NCBI GenBank assembly: GCA_023701385.1
Contig: JAMPXC010000004.1
Location: 44,026 to 108,025, forward strand
From: Pseudobdellovibrio sp.
Lineage (GTDB): Bacteria > Bdellovibrionota > Bdellovibrionia > Bdellovibrionales > Bdellovibrionaceae
Direction: 5' to 3'
Length of the DNA stretch: 64,000 bases
Positions 44,252 through 53,199 of the stretch are shown in pieces (position 1 is the first letter of the stretch; each line of letters begins with the position of its first letter). Both the position numbers and the translations under genes were made by a program. The notes beneath the pieces are model-generated. The model worked only from the letters and a program-made list of their open reading frames with translations. It had not been told where the DNA came from and ran no database searches.

Positions 44252-44393
44252 TTCAACCCCTCCATTGGGTCTAGACCATCCTTAGACTGGGAGCAGGGCA
44301 AAAAAGGTTAAACAAACTGAAAAAAATTACATGACTTTGGAACACTTAGTTTTAAGCTTGTTAGGGAAGCAAATATATAAAGAGGGAAATTGT

Positions 44394-46334
44394 ATGAAAT
44401 GGATGTCTATTGCAGGTATGGCAATTACAGCGCTTTTAAGCGTAAACGTAATGGCTCAATATAAAGGCCTTGGAACAGAATCAGTTAGCGCTGAAACACT
44501 AAAAAAATATGCGCCGCCAGCTTTAAACCCGGTGATGACGAATAAGTTAAAAAAAATGTTCGATGTAACCGCACCAGGTATGGGGATGTTATCGCCAGAT
44601 AAAAAGACTTTATTTTTCACTTGGCGTGTAACTGGTATTAGCCATGTCTGGAAAATCGATGGCCCACAAAAGTTTCCGGTGCAGTTAACTTCAGGTTCTG
44701 ATGCGGTGACTTTAGCTGATATTGCTCCGAACGGAAAATTCTTAATTATTTCTAAAGATACAAACGGTGAAGAAAATCCGGGAATCTATAAATTAGAATT
44801 AGCCACTGGTCAAATCACGGAGCTATACAGAAAAGCCAAAGTGCAATCTAGATATGACTTTATCACAGAAGATTCTAAAACAATTTATTTTACAGCGAAT
44901 GATACAAAACCTGACTCATACAATATCTATAAAATGGATCTGGCTTCAGGCGAGAAAACTTTAATCTATGAAGGTTCAGGTTACTGGGGTATTGCCGATC
45001 AACGTGATAACGGTAAAGACTTATTATTCTACAAAGCAACGGGTTCAAAAACTTCTGAGTTCTACGCTTACGATCAAGCGACTAAAAAGTTAGATCCAGT
45101 GATTGGTGTTGAAGAAAAAGGTGAATTCGATGTCGCTTTTGCTGCTAAAAAAGGGGAGTACTTAGTTTTAACTCCTAAAGAAGAGTTCAAAAGACTCTAC
45201 TTATTTAATCCAGCTAAATCTAAAGATCTAAAACCATTAACTGACGGTAAATTAAAATACGATGTTTCTGGTTATACGATTAACGAAAAAAGAACGCGCA
45301 TCACTTACAATGTAAATCGCGAAGGTTACACTGAGCTTTATGCGATGGATGCTAAAACTTTTAAACCACTCACTTTGCCAAAATTTAAAGGCGCAGACCA
45401 TGTGTTTGCGGGTAAAACTACACGTGATGATTCAATTACGATGTTAGGTGTGATTTCAGCGCAAACTCCGCGTGTAAGTTACACTTATAACTGGAACACA
45501 AAACAAATGGTTCAATGGGTATTGCCTTCAGCTCCAGAGGTTGATCTTAAGTCTTTTGCGATAGCAGAACTTATGACTTATGAAACTCGTGACGGTGTAA
45601 AAATCCCGATGTTCGTGCGTTTTCCCAAAGGTTGCAAAGAAAAAACATGTCCGGTGGTAGTTCACTTTCACGGTGGTCCTGAAGGACAGTCCGAGGCAGG
45701 ATTCTCTCCATTAGCGCAAGCTTTCGTTGATGAAGGCTTTATCTTTGCTGAGCCGAATGTGCGTGGGAGTGATGGTTACGGTAAAACTTGGATTGATATG
45801 GATAACGGTCCTAAACGTGAAAACGTAATTACTGACGTTGAAGATGCAGCCGCTTGGATGAAAAAGAACTGGGCTCGTAATGGTGTTACACCAAAAATCG
45901 GCGTAATGGGTTGGAGTTACGGTGGTTATTCAACATTGCTTGCGATGACTCGCTTTGCAGGTGCTTATAACGCTGGTGTAGGTATGGTGGGGATGAGTGA
46001 CTTAGTTTCTTTTTTAAATAACACGGCTCCGTACCGTCGTATTTTGCGGATCACTGAATACGGTGATCCAGAAAAGGATAAAGAAGCCTTAATCAAACTT
46101 TCGCCAATCACTTACGTGAATCAAGTTCGTGACCCATTAATGATTATTCAAGGGGCGAATGACCCACGTGTGCCAGTGGGCGAGGCGATTCAGATTCAAG
46201 AAACACTTCAAAAGAAGAAAATCGAATCACAATTGATCGTTTTCGCTGATGAAGGCCACGGCTCAAGCAAAAAAGAAAACCAAGTTTTAGAAATCGGTCA
46301 TACGATCGAGTTCTTTAAGAAAAATTTAAATTAA
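44394..46334 (+). CDS. Secreted prolyl-oligopeptidase-family (S9) peptidase
   Basis: A 646-residue peptidase with a signal peptide (MKWMSIAGMA...VMA). The first about 400 residues form a WD40-like beta-propeller; the C-terminal alpha/beta-hydrolase domain has Ser508 in GWSYGGY, Asp590 in GANDPRVPV and His622 in DEGHGSS, plus HFHGGPEGQSE for the oxyanion hole. It should cut short peptides in the periplasm or outside. The ATG at 44394 follows AGAGGGA; a frame starting at 44331 adds a non-signal extension and is rejected. A terminator follows. Confidence 0.92.
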   Translation: MKWMSIAGMAITALLSVNVMAQYKGLGTESVSAETLKKYAPPALNPVMTNKLKKMFDVTAPGMGMLSPDKKTLFFTWRVTGISHVWKIDGPQKFPVQLTSGSDAVTLADIAPNGKFLIISKDTNGEENPGIYKLELATGQITELYRKAKVQSRYDFITEDSKTIYFTANDTKPDSYNIYKMDLASGEKTLIYEGSGYWGIADQRDNGKDLLFYKATGSKTSEFYAYDQATKKLDPVIGVEEKGEFDVAFAAKKGEYLVLTPKEEFKRLYLFNPAKSKDLKPLTDGKLKYDVSGYTINEKRTRITYNVNREGYTELYAMDAKTFKPLTLPKFKGADHVFAGKTTRDDSITMLGVISAQTPRVSYTYNWNTKQMVQWVLPSAPEVDLKSFAIAELMTYETRDGVKIPMFVRFPKGCKEKTCPVVVHFHGGPEGQSEAGFSPLAQAFVDEGFIFAEPNVRGSDGYGKTWIDMDNGPKRENVITDVEDAAAWMKKNWARNGVTPKIGVMGWSYGGYSTLLAMTRFAGAYNAGVGMVGMSDLVSFLNNTAPYRRILRITEYGDPEKDKEALIKLSPITYVNQVRDPLMIIQGANDPRVPVGEAIQIQETLQKKKIESQLIVFADEGHGSSKKENQVLEIGHTIEFFKKNLN

Positions 46335-46360
46335 TTTTAAAAATCTGATTTTAGAAGAAT

Positions 46361-46394
46361 AAAAAAAGCCGCTGGTTTAAAAGCGGCTTTTTTT
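46361..46394. terminator. Bidirectional Rho-independent terminator
   Basis: AAAAAAAGCCGCT (46361-46373) pairs with AGCGGCTTTTTTT (46382-46394). It ends the S9 peptidase mRNA and, on the minus strand, the HNH-type gene at 46414. Confidence 0.88.
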
Positions 46395-46413
46395 ATTTGT
46401 CGATATCTCACAA

Positions 46414-47358
46414 TTATTTTTGATTTTGTTCGTAGATACGGCAAAGCTCAGCGTTGGCTTTAAAGAAGTTTTCTTGCTCTTCAATTTCTTTCTTTGTCAC
46501 AGAAAACACTGAAGTATCACAATGATTTTCAGCAACTAGTTCTTTGATCGCTTTCATTTCTTCAGGCACTAGGCTTAAACCCCAGAAAGATTTAATCTTT
46601 AACCAGTCTTTTAAGTATTCGCATTTATATCCTTGCTTAGGTGGCATGTAATCTTCCGGAGTTTTCGCACTTTTCTCGTTATTCTCTTCGCCACTGGCAG
46701 CCACTAAATGGTTTCTATAACCTAAGTAGTTACCGTATAAACAACGCTCTTTAAACGTCCACTTATAAGCTCCAGAAACGTAGGCTTCACGCAAAGGAAC
46801 CATGTGGTCGATTTGAATTTCTGCTTGTGCATCGGTCATCGTGATTCCCGAATAAGGATCAAGCCATTCACCATGCGCTACCGAACATTTGTTATCTTCT
46901 TTTAAAACGATTGTTCCAGTATTTTCGCGTACCAAAACTTTATTGCGCGTATTAAAACAATCACCACTTTTTTTGTTTTTTACCCAGCCACCGAAATGTT
47001 TAATGCGGTCGTAGGCTTCAACGGTAATTTCTGGATTTTCGCGGTATTCGAAATCTAATAACGACATCGCTTCATTGTTTTTAGCGATTAAACTATCCAT
47101 TAAAAACATATTCAAACTTGAAACAATTGAAATAACTTTGTCTGCGAATTTGTGAATCTTAATGTAATAAACTTTATTTCGTGGCGTGTAGGGTTCAAAG
47201 GCTTCCTCAGGTAGAGTCGTTGGTGCTTCGCCAATAACAACATCAGTTGATCCTGTTAATCCAGAGCCTTCTTGTAGTTGGGCGTGGGCAAAATTACCAG
47301 CTAAATTGCTTACTAGCACCACTGCTAAAATAGAATTGATCATCATAGGCTTTTTCAT
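46414..47358 (-). CDS. Secreted HNH/DUF1524-like nuclease
   Basis: A 314-residue protein with a signal peptide (MKKPMMINSI...AHAQ). The domain from about residue 110 resembles extracellular HNH nucleases of the DUF1524 group: IDHMVPLREAYVSGAYKW, GNYLGYRNHLVAASG and NNEKSAKTPEDYMPP, followed by KCEYLKDWLKIKSFWGL. Four or more Cys fit a disulfide-bearing secreted protein. It should degrade DNA outside the cell. The start follows GGGGGGA. It shares no close similarity with the nuclease at 38223. Confidence 0.82.
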   Translation of the reverse strand: MKKPMMINSILAVVLVSNLAGNFAHAQLQEGSGLTGSTDVVIGEAPTTLPEEAFEPYTPRNKVYYIKIHKFADKVISIVSSLNMFLMDSLIAKNNEAMSLLDFEYRENPEITVEAYDRIKHFGGWVKNKKSGDCFNTRNKVLVRENTGTIVLKEDNKCSVAHGEWLDPYSGITMTDAQAEIQIDHMVPLREAYVSGAYKWTFKERCLYGNYLGYRNHLVAASGEENNEKSAKTPEDYMPPKQGYKCEYLKDWLKIKSFWGLSLVPEEMKAIKELVAENHCDTSVFSVTKKEIEEQENFFKANAELCRIYEQNQK

Positions 47359-47484
47359 AGAGTCCCCCCAGCCTTTGCTCCAGTTGCATTGAACTGAAAA
47401 CTGAGCAAAAATATCAAAGGTGAGAGAGAATTTCTAATTTATCAGCAATTTTCTTTTATAACTAAACACAACCGCGGAGAATTC

Positions 47485-47679
47485 ATGAAAAAAATCCTAG
47501 CAACGTCAATTTTATTTACACTTTTTGTCACTGCATCTGGTTGCGGTCATATGATGGGCCACAAGCACGATCATTCATCGGGTACAGCTTGTGCTTGCGA
47601 AAAATCAGCTGCTAAATGTGCTTGTGGTGGAGAAGCTAAAGCTTCTACTGAAAAATGCACAGAGTGCGCTGGTAAGTAA
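47485..47679 (+). CDS. Small His/Cys-rich metal-binding lipoprotein
   Basis: A 64-residue lipoprotein with lipobox TASGC at about residue 20, followed by HMMGHKHDHSS and a Cys-rich tail with CAC, CACGG and CTECAG. The clustered His and Cys suggest binding of copper, zinc or another soft metal in the periplasm. No family is recognised. GCGGAGAA precedes the start and a terminator follows the stop, so it is a single-gene unit. Confidence 0.75.
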   Translation: MKKILATSILFTLFVTASGCGHMMGHKHDHSSGTACACEKSAAKCACGGEAKASTEKCTECAGK

Positions 47680-47710
47680 TTACTCAGTTAATTGAAGCTA
47701 CTTTTAATGA

Positions 47711-47742
47711 ACCCTAAAGATGAAAAGTCTTTAGGGTTTTTT
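47711..47742 (+). terminator. Rho-independent terminator after the metal-binding lipoprotein
   Basis: ACCCTAAAGA (47711-47720) pairs with TCTTTAGGGT (47728-47737), followed by a T-run. Confidence 0.85.
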
Positions 47743-47868
47743 ATTTCCAAAAAACACACAAAGTGTGTCCCAAATCTCCCGAAAGCACCGCCTAAAACTA
47801 GAGTAAACATACTATGAATTAGTGTGTTGAGACATAAATTCATAATTAAAATCAAATACTTACGAGAA

Positions 47869-47884
47869 AATCAAACGATTGATT
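47869..47884. promoter_or_regulatory. Candidate TetR-type operator
   Basis: AATCAA-ACGA-TTGATT is a perfect 6-4-6 inverted repeat 60 bp upstream of the tetR-like start. Its right arm could serve as a -35 box, so binding there would block transcription. The remaining 47743-47944 gap also has an ACACAC/GTGTGT hairpin at 47754-47768. Confidence 0.4.
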
Positions 47885-47944
47885 AAATTTTTACTGCTTT
47901 TTAACCGATGCTAAGGTAGCTTTAATACGTGAACTGAGGATTTT

Positions 47945-48583
47945 ATGTCTGCAAAAATAAATTCAAAACAAGATGCGAAGAAATGTATTTTGGAATCTGC
48001 AGCTAAGTTATTTTCCAAACTTGGTTTAGATAAAACATCGACTCGCGATATTTCAAAAGAATCACATGCGAATATTTCATTAATCTCATATCACTTTGGC
48101 GGTAAAGAAGGTTTATACCGCGAAGTGATTCGTGAATTTGCTTTAAAAGTACGTGATAAAGTTCAGCCTTCTTTGACCGAGTTTAAAAATCAGCAAATGA
48201 GCAAAGAACTTTTTCGTAAAGAAGTCGAAACGATGATCGATAACATGATCGAAATGCGTACGGCACACCCTGAAATTTCGGTTATCTTAGCGCGTGAAAA
48301 AATCGAAGGTATGCCTTTATGTAAAGAAGTGCATGAAGAGATTTTTTACCCGATGATTCAAAACTTTTTTGAAATGTTTAAAGCCGCGCAAGCCAAAGGA
48401 ATTATTAAACCGGGTCTTCATCCGGCACTTTTTTTCATTCTTTTATCTGAAGGTGTTTTTGGTTTTTTCGAATTAATGGATTGTGAAACTAAAATCAACA
48501 GAGATTGTGCTGAATTTATTAAAGACAAAGATTTATTAAAACAACAAGTGGTCGATATATTTTTAAACGGAGTGCTGGTATGA
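47945..48583 (+). CDS. TetR/AcrR-family transcriptional regulator
   Basis: A 212-residue regulator. Residues about 12-58 form the helix-turn-helix: SAAKLFSKLGLDKTSTRDIS, ISLISYHFGGKEGLYREV. The C-terminal ligand domain resembles the CecR/YbiH type. It is the first gene of an operon with tolC- and RND-type genes (ATGA overlap with the next gene), so it probably represses the pump until an inducer binds. AGGA precedes the start and a candidate operator lies 60 bp upstream. Confidence 0.9.
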   Translation: MSAKINSKQDAKKCILESAAKLFSKLGLDKTSTRDISKESHANISLISYHFGGKEGLYREVIREFALKVRDKVQPSLTEFKNQQMSKELFRKEVETMIDNMIEMRTAHPEISVILAREKIEGMPLCKEVHEEIFYPMIQNFFEMFKAAQAKGIIKPGLHPALFFILLSEGVFGFFELMDCETKINRDCAEFIKDKDLLKQQVVDIFLNGVLV

Positions 48584-50019
48584 GAGCATCAACAGTCAAA
48601 CAACAATGTAAATTTTTAGCCATAGTCATTACGACAACTTTGGCTTTATTCCTCCAAGAGGCCAGAGCGATCTCTATTGATGAATACATCGGATTAGCAA
48701 AACAAAAAAATCCGCTTTTAAAATCGTATCAAGAAAGTAGCGATGCCGCGAACTTGAGAAAAGAGGCTGCAGATCTTGATCTGGCGCCGATCATCACGGG
48801 TAGCTGGGTCACTTCAAATGATAAATCACGCCCAAGCCAATTAGGTACAGAACGCGAAGCTGAATTATTTTCGTTCGGTGTAGCTAAAAAGTTTTTCACA
48901 GGTACTCTAGTTAAACTGGATGCGCAGACTGGTGAATTTAATAACCGTGGAACAGTCCCTCCCGGATACGACCAGTACAGCACAGGTTCTTTAGGTATTA
49001 CGATTCAACAATCGTTATGGAAAGACTTTTTTGGTTATGGCACAAGAAAGAAAATTTCTCGCCAGGAAAAAGTAGCTGAAGTTGAAAAACTAGCTTCTGA
49101 ACTTCAAGGCCGTGGTGCTTTATATGATGTTGAATCAAACTACTGGGATTACGCTTTAGCACAAGAAGATTTAAAATTAAAAAAAGCTAACTTTGAACGT
49201 GCGCAAAAAATTGATCGTTGGACAGCTAACCGTGTAGTCAACGGTATTAGTGATCGCGCCGATCTTATGAATGCAAAAGCGTTAATGGCTTTACGTGAAG
49301 CGCAGTTTATTCAAGCCGAAGAAGAATTAAAATCACAAGAAGTTAAACTTCGCGATAATCTTCAGTTAGCTGACAGCGAAAAGACTCCCGAAATTAAAGC
49401 GGAGCTGGGGATGGCCCGCCCTTATTTAATCAACTTAATCAAAATGAAAAACGTAGAGAAAATCGAAGCACGTATTGCTTCTTTAGAGGCTGAAGCTAAG
49501 TCTTTAGTGGCTGAAGAAACAGTTGATGGCTTACGCCCTGATTTATCTGTGTTTGGTAACTATACGACAACATCTTATGACCGTGATTATTCACAAGCAG
49601 TGAGTGACATGACTAAAGATGATTACCCGAAAAATTCAATCGGTGTGAATTTCACATGGGTCTTTGAAACGGGTGCCAAATCAGCAACACGTGATGCGGC
49701 CAGAAAAGATGCTTTAGCTTCAAAGCTAAAAGCTGAGAAAAAACACTCTGAAGGCCAAGATGCGTGGACTGATTTAATCCGTAAATACGATGTATTGAAA
49801 CAATCAGTAGCAACTTTAGAAAAAGTGGCTGAATACCAGCGTGAGCGAGCCAAAGCTGAACAGGATAAACTATCTAAAGGTAGAACTGTGACAGCGAATG
49901 TGGTGTTAGCAGAAACTGACGCTGCAGAGGCAGAAGTGAACTTATTAAAATCAAGAGCAAGCTTACGTAAGCTTGAAGCTTCAAGTTTATTTTTTATTGA
50001 CACCGAAGGTGCGGAGTAA
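48580..50019 (+). CDS. TolC-family outer-membrane efflux protein
   Basis: A 479-residue outer-membrane factor. A signal sequence (ending about residue 30, EARA) is followed by ISIDEYIGLAKQKNPLLKS and long coiled-coil helices around 170-240 and 390-450. It forms the exit duct of a tripartite pump. The start overlaps the tetR stop (ATGA). The RND gene follows 3 bp later. There is no adaptor (membrane fusion protein) gene between them. It is only distantly like the TolC protein at 18461. Confidence 0.9.
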   Translation: MRASTVKQQCKFLAIVITTTLALFLQEARAISIDEYIGLAKQKNPLLKSYQESSDAANLRKEAADLDLAPIITGSWVTSNDKSRPSQLGTEREAELFSFGVAKKFFTGTLVKLDAQTGEFNNRGTVPPGYDQYSTGSLGITIQQSLWKDFFGYGTRKKISRQEKVAEVEKLASELQGRGALYDVESNYWDYALAQEDLKLKKANFERAQKIDRWTANRVVNGISDRADLMNAKALMALREAQFIQAEEELKSQEVKLRDNLQLADSEKTPEIKAELGMARPYLINLIKMKNVEKIEARIASLEAEAKSLVAEETVDGLRPDLSVFGNYTTTSYDRDYSQAVSDMTKDDYPKNSIGVNFTWVFETGAKSATRDAARKDALASKLKAEKKHSEGQDAWTDLIRKYDVLKQSVATLEKVAEYQRERAKAEQDKLSKGRTVTANVVLAETDAAEAEVNLLKSRASLRKLEASSLFFIDTEGAE

Positions 50020-50022
50020 TTT

Positions 50023-53000
50023 ATGAGTTTAGCAGAACTATCAATTAAAAGACCAATTTTTATTACCTGTCTCGTTGTTTTGATGTTGGTGGTGGGTTTT
50101 GTTTCTTACAAGAAAATGCCCGTTGACCAATTTCCGGATGTTAGTTTTCCGATTGTGTCAGTTCAAGTTATGTATCCAGGCGCATCACCGGTGGATATCG
50201 AACGCCAAATCACTAAACCTATCGAAGATGAAGTTTCTTCGTTACCGGGGTTAGATACAGTAACGGCTACGAACTACGATTCAATGGCTTTAATTATTAT
50301 CAAGTTCAACTTAGGAACTGATATTAAAGACTCTGAACAACAAGTTAGAAATCGTATTGCAAATATCAGAAATAAATTACCAGAAGACGCTGAAGAGCCG
50401 GTCATTCGTCGTTTTGACCCGGCCGATCAGCCAATCATTTCAATTGCGGTGAATTCAGAAATGAATCCAGCGCAATTATATGATATTGCCAATGAACAAA
50501 TTAAACCCCAATTCGAACGTTTACCAAGCGTTGGTTTAGTAAGTATCGTCGGTGGCCGTAAAAAAGAAGTACAAATCTTAGTTGATAAAAAGAAACTTCA
50601 AGACCGCCAGTTATCAATGGTGCAAATCGCAAAACGTATCGAAGAAACATCTAAGGATATTCCGGTTGGTAAATTTGAAACTTCTGACAAAGAAACTGTT
50701 TACCGTACGGTGGGTGAATTTGCTGACTTAAAACAATTACGTGATGTCTCGGTAAACTTCTTAGGATCAGATCGTCCAGTTAAACTTTCTGAAGTGGCTG
50801 AGGTTAAAGAAAGCTTAGCGAAAGCTCAGCGTTTTTCATCGGTCGACGGTAAAAATGCTTTATTCTTATTAGTGTACAAACAATCAGGTGCCAATACAGT
50901 TGAAGTGGCTGATCGTGTGAAAGCGCAGATCGATCAAGTAAATACATTTTTAAAAGATAAAAAAATCGACGCTGAAGCGCAAATGGTGCGTGACGGTTCG
51001 GTGCCAATCAGACTAAATGTGGCCGACGTACAAGAATCAATCGGCTTAGGTATCTTACTTTGTATTATCGTGGTGTTCTTCTTCTTAGGTTCTGCGAAAT
51101 CGACATTCATCACAGGTTTAGCACTGCCGAACTCATTGTTGGGTGGTTTCGTGTTAATGTACGCGATGGGTTTCTCGTTAAACATCATGACGTTAATCGC
51201 CTTATCGTTAGCGGTCGGTCTATTAATCGATGATGCCATCGTTGTGCGTGAAAATATCTTTCGCCACTTAGAGATGGGTAAAGATCCAAAAACAGCGGCT
51301 ATCGAAGGTACGAAAGAAGTAACCATGGCCGTAATTGCGACGACATTAGTTGTTATTGCCGTATTCGGCCCGATTGCTTTCGTTCCGGGTATGATTGGTC
51401 AGTTCTTTAAACAGTTCGGTTTAACAGTCGTATTTACTATGATCATTTCGATCTGGGATGCGTTTACTGTAGCTCCGATGTTGTCAGCTTACATGGTTAA
51501 TAAAAACAGCCATGAAAAAGGTGATGGTTTTGTTGACCGTATGTTAAAATCATTTGATCGTTTTCAAACAAAACTTGAAGACGCCTACGAATCATCTCTT
51601 CGTTGGACTTTAAATAATCGTATTAAAGTTTTAGTTTCTGCCGTGGCCTTCTTCCTTGTGACGACTATTGTCGGTGGCGCGATGGTTAAGAAAACATTCT
51701 TACCAGCAGCTGATACCGGCGAATTTACAGTATCGCTTGAAATGCCAGTAGGTACTTCATTAGAGCACACTTTTAATTTTGCTAAGACACTTGAGGCTGC
51801 AATTAAGTCTGTGCCGGAGGTACATTTAGTTTCATTAACAGTGGGTTCAGTCACTCTTGAAGCGAATAAAGCTGATTTTTATGTGGCTTTAAAAGACGCG
51901 AAACTTAGAAAAGGCCTGTCTACAACAGATGTAAAAGAAAAAGTCAGAGCGTTAACTGAAAAGTATCGTTCACAAGCGAACATTGCGGTTGGTGACTACG
52001 ATATCGGTGGTGGTGGTCAAAAACCGTTAAATCTATATTTAGTCAGTGAAGACCTAGAAGAGTTATCAACATACGCAGCCGCTTTACAAAAACGTATTCA
52101 AGCAATTCCTGGCTTAGTAGACGTTGATACGAACTTCCGTGGTGGTAAACCAGAATACCATGTGGTGTTTGATCGTGACCGTTCAGAAGCTTTAGGTATT
52201 TCGACTGTAACTGCCGGTGCCGAACTTCGTTACCGCACTGAAGGTGCTCTGCCTGCGGTATACCGTCAAAATGGTATTGAATATGATGTCCGTTTGAAAT
52301 TCCCAGATTCAGAAATGAATTTAGAAAAAGAATTTAAAACAACATTTGTTCCGAACTCGAACTTCAACATGGTTCCATTAAGCCGCGTAGCTAAAGGTGA
52401 AGAAGCTTTAGGTTACTCGCAAATTAACCGTCAAAACAAAGGCCGTTATATTGCGATCACAGCCAATCTTGGTCCGAATGGTCAATTAGGTACAGCAACG
52501 GCTGAAATTCAGAAAATGCTTGCGACGGATATGAAACCACCAGCTGGAGTTGAGTATCGCTTTGAAGGTATGGCGAAAGACTTCCAAGAGTTAATGGCCA
52601 ACATGTTATTAGCCATGGGTTTTGGTGTGTTATTAATCTACTTAGTATTAGCTTCGCTTTACGAAAGTTTCGTAACTCCGATCACGATCTTGCTTGCGTT
52701 ACCACTGGGTATCTCGGGAGCGTTCGTAGGTTTAGTGGTGTTCGGTCTTTCTATCGATATCTTCTCGATGATTGGTATGATCCTACTTATGGGGGTTGTG
52801 GCGAAGAACTCGATCTTACTTGTGGATTATACGAACCAATTAATTGAACAAGGTATGGCTATGAATGCGGCTTTAGTTAAAGCCTGTCGTACACGTCTTC
52901 GTCCGATCTTAATGACGTCGTTAGCGTTAATTGCGGGTATGTTACCAATCGCGATCGGTGTAACCGCATTAGGTTCGCAACGTCGTTCAATGGGTGTGGC

Positions 53001-53199
53001 GATTATCTGCGGTGTGATTAGTTCTACGGTGTTAACATTAATCGTGGTTCCTGCCGCTTACGGATACATTGAAAGATTCCGTAAATGGTCGCAAAAAGTG
53101 GCGAAAAGAATCCAAGGCAACGAGGATGAAGTTCACCCAGCAGCAGCTACTGCGACTTACCAAAACCAATCTTCAGAGCTTGTAGAGGCCTCTAAGTAA
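50023..53199 (+). CDS. RND-family efflux permease (second copy)
   Basis: A 1058-residue inner-membrane RND transporter. It starts LSIKRPIFITCLVVL and has the transmembrane-4 relay GLLIDDAIVVRENIFRH and the transmembrane-10 GVVAKNSILLVDYTNQ. Full length for the family. It should export toxic compounds by proton antiport under TetR control. GGAG precedes the start. Its last 27 bases overlap the convergent SelO-family gene. It is more like MdtB/MexB-type exporters with a Thr/Glu-rich extended C-terminus. Confidence 0.95.
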   Translation: MSLAELSIKRPIFITCLVVLMLVVGFVSYKKMPVDQFPDVSFPIVSVQVMYPGASPVDIERQITKPIEDEVSSLPGLDTVTATNYDSMALIIIKFNLGTDIKDSEQQVRNRIANIRNKLPEDAEEPVIRRFDPADQPIISIAVNSEMNPAQLYDIANEQIKPQFERLPSVGLVSIVGGRKKEVQILVDKKKLQDRQLSMVQIAKRIEETSKDIPVGKFETSDKETVYRTVGEFADLKQLRDVSVNFLGSDRPVKLSEVAEVKESLAKAQRFSSVDGKNALFLLVYKQSGANTVEVADRVKAQIDQVNTFLKDKKIDAEAQMVRDGSVPIRLNVADVQESIGLGILLCIIVVFFFLGSAKSTFITGLALPNSLLGGFVLMYAMGFSLNIMTLIALSLAVGLLIDDAIVVRENIFRHLEMGKDPKTAAIEGTKEVTMAVIATTLVVIAVFGPIAFVPGMIGQFFKQFGLTVVFTMIISIWDAFTVAPMLSAYMVNKNSHEKGDGFVDRMLKSFDRFQTKLEDAYESSLRWTLNNRIKVLVSAVAFFLVTTIVGGAMVKKTFLPAADTGEFTVSLEMPVGTSLEHTFNFAKTLEAAIKSVPEVHLVSLTVGSVTLEANKADFYVALKDAKLRKGLSTTDVKEKVRALTEKYRSQANIAVGDYDIGGGGQKPLNLYLVSEDLEELSTYAAALQKRIQAIPGLVDVDTNFRGGKPEYHVVFDRDRSEALGISTVTAGAELRYRTEGALPAVYRQNGIEYDVRLKFPDSEMNLEKEFKTTFVPNSNFNMVPLSRVAKGEEALGYSQINRQNKGRYIAITANLGPNGQLGTATAEIQKMLATDMKPPAGVEYRFEGMAKDFQELMANMLLAMGFGVLLIYLVLASLYESFVTPITILLALPLGISGAFVGLVVFGLSIDIFSMIGMILLMGVVAKNSILLVDYTNQLIEQGMAMNAALVKACRTRLRPILMTSLALIAGMLPIAIGVTALGSQRRSMGVAIICGVISSTVLTLIVVPAAYGYIERFRKWSQKVAKRIQGNEDEVHPAAATATYQNQSSELVEASK

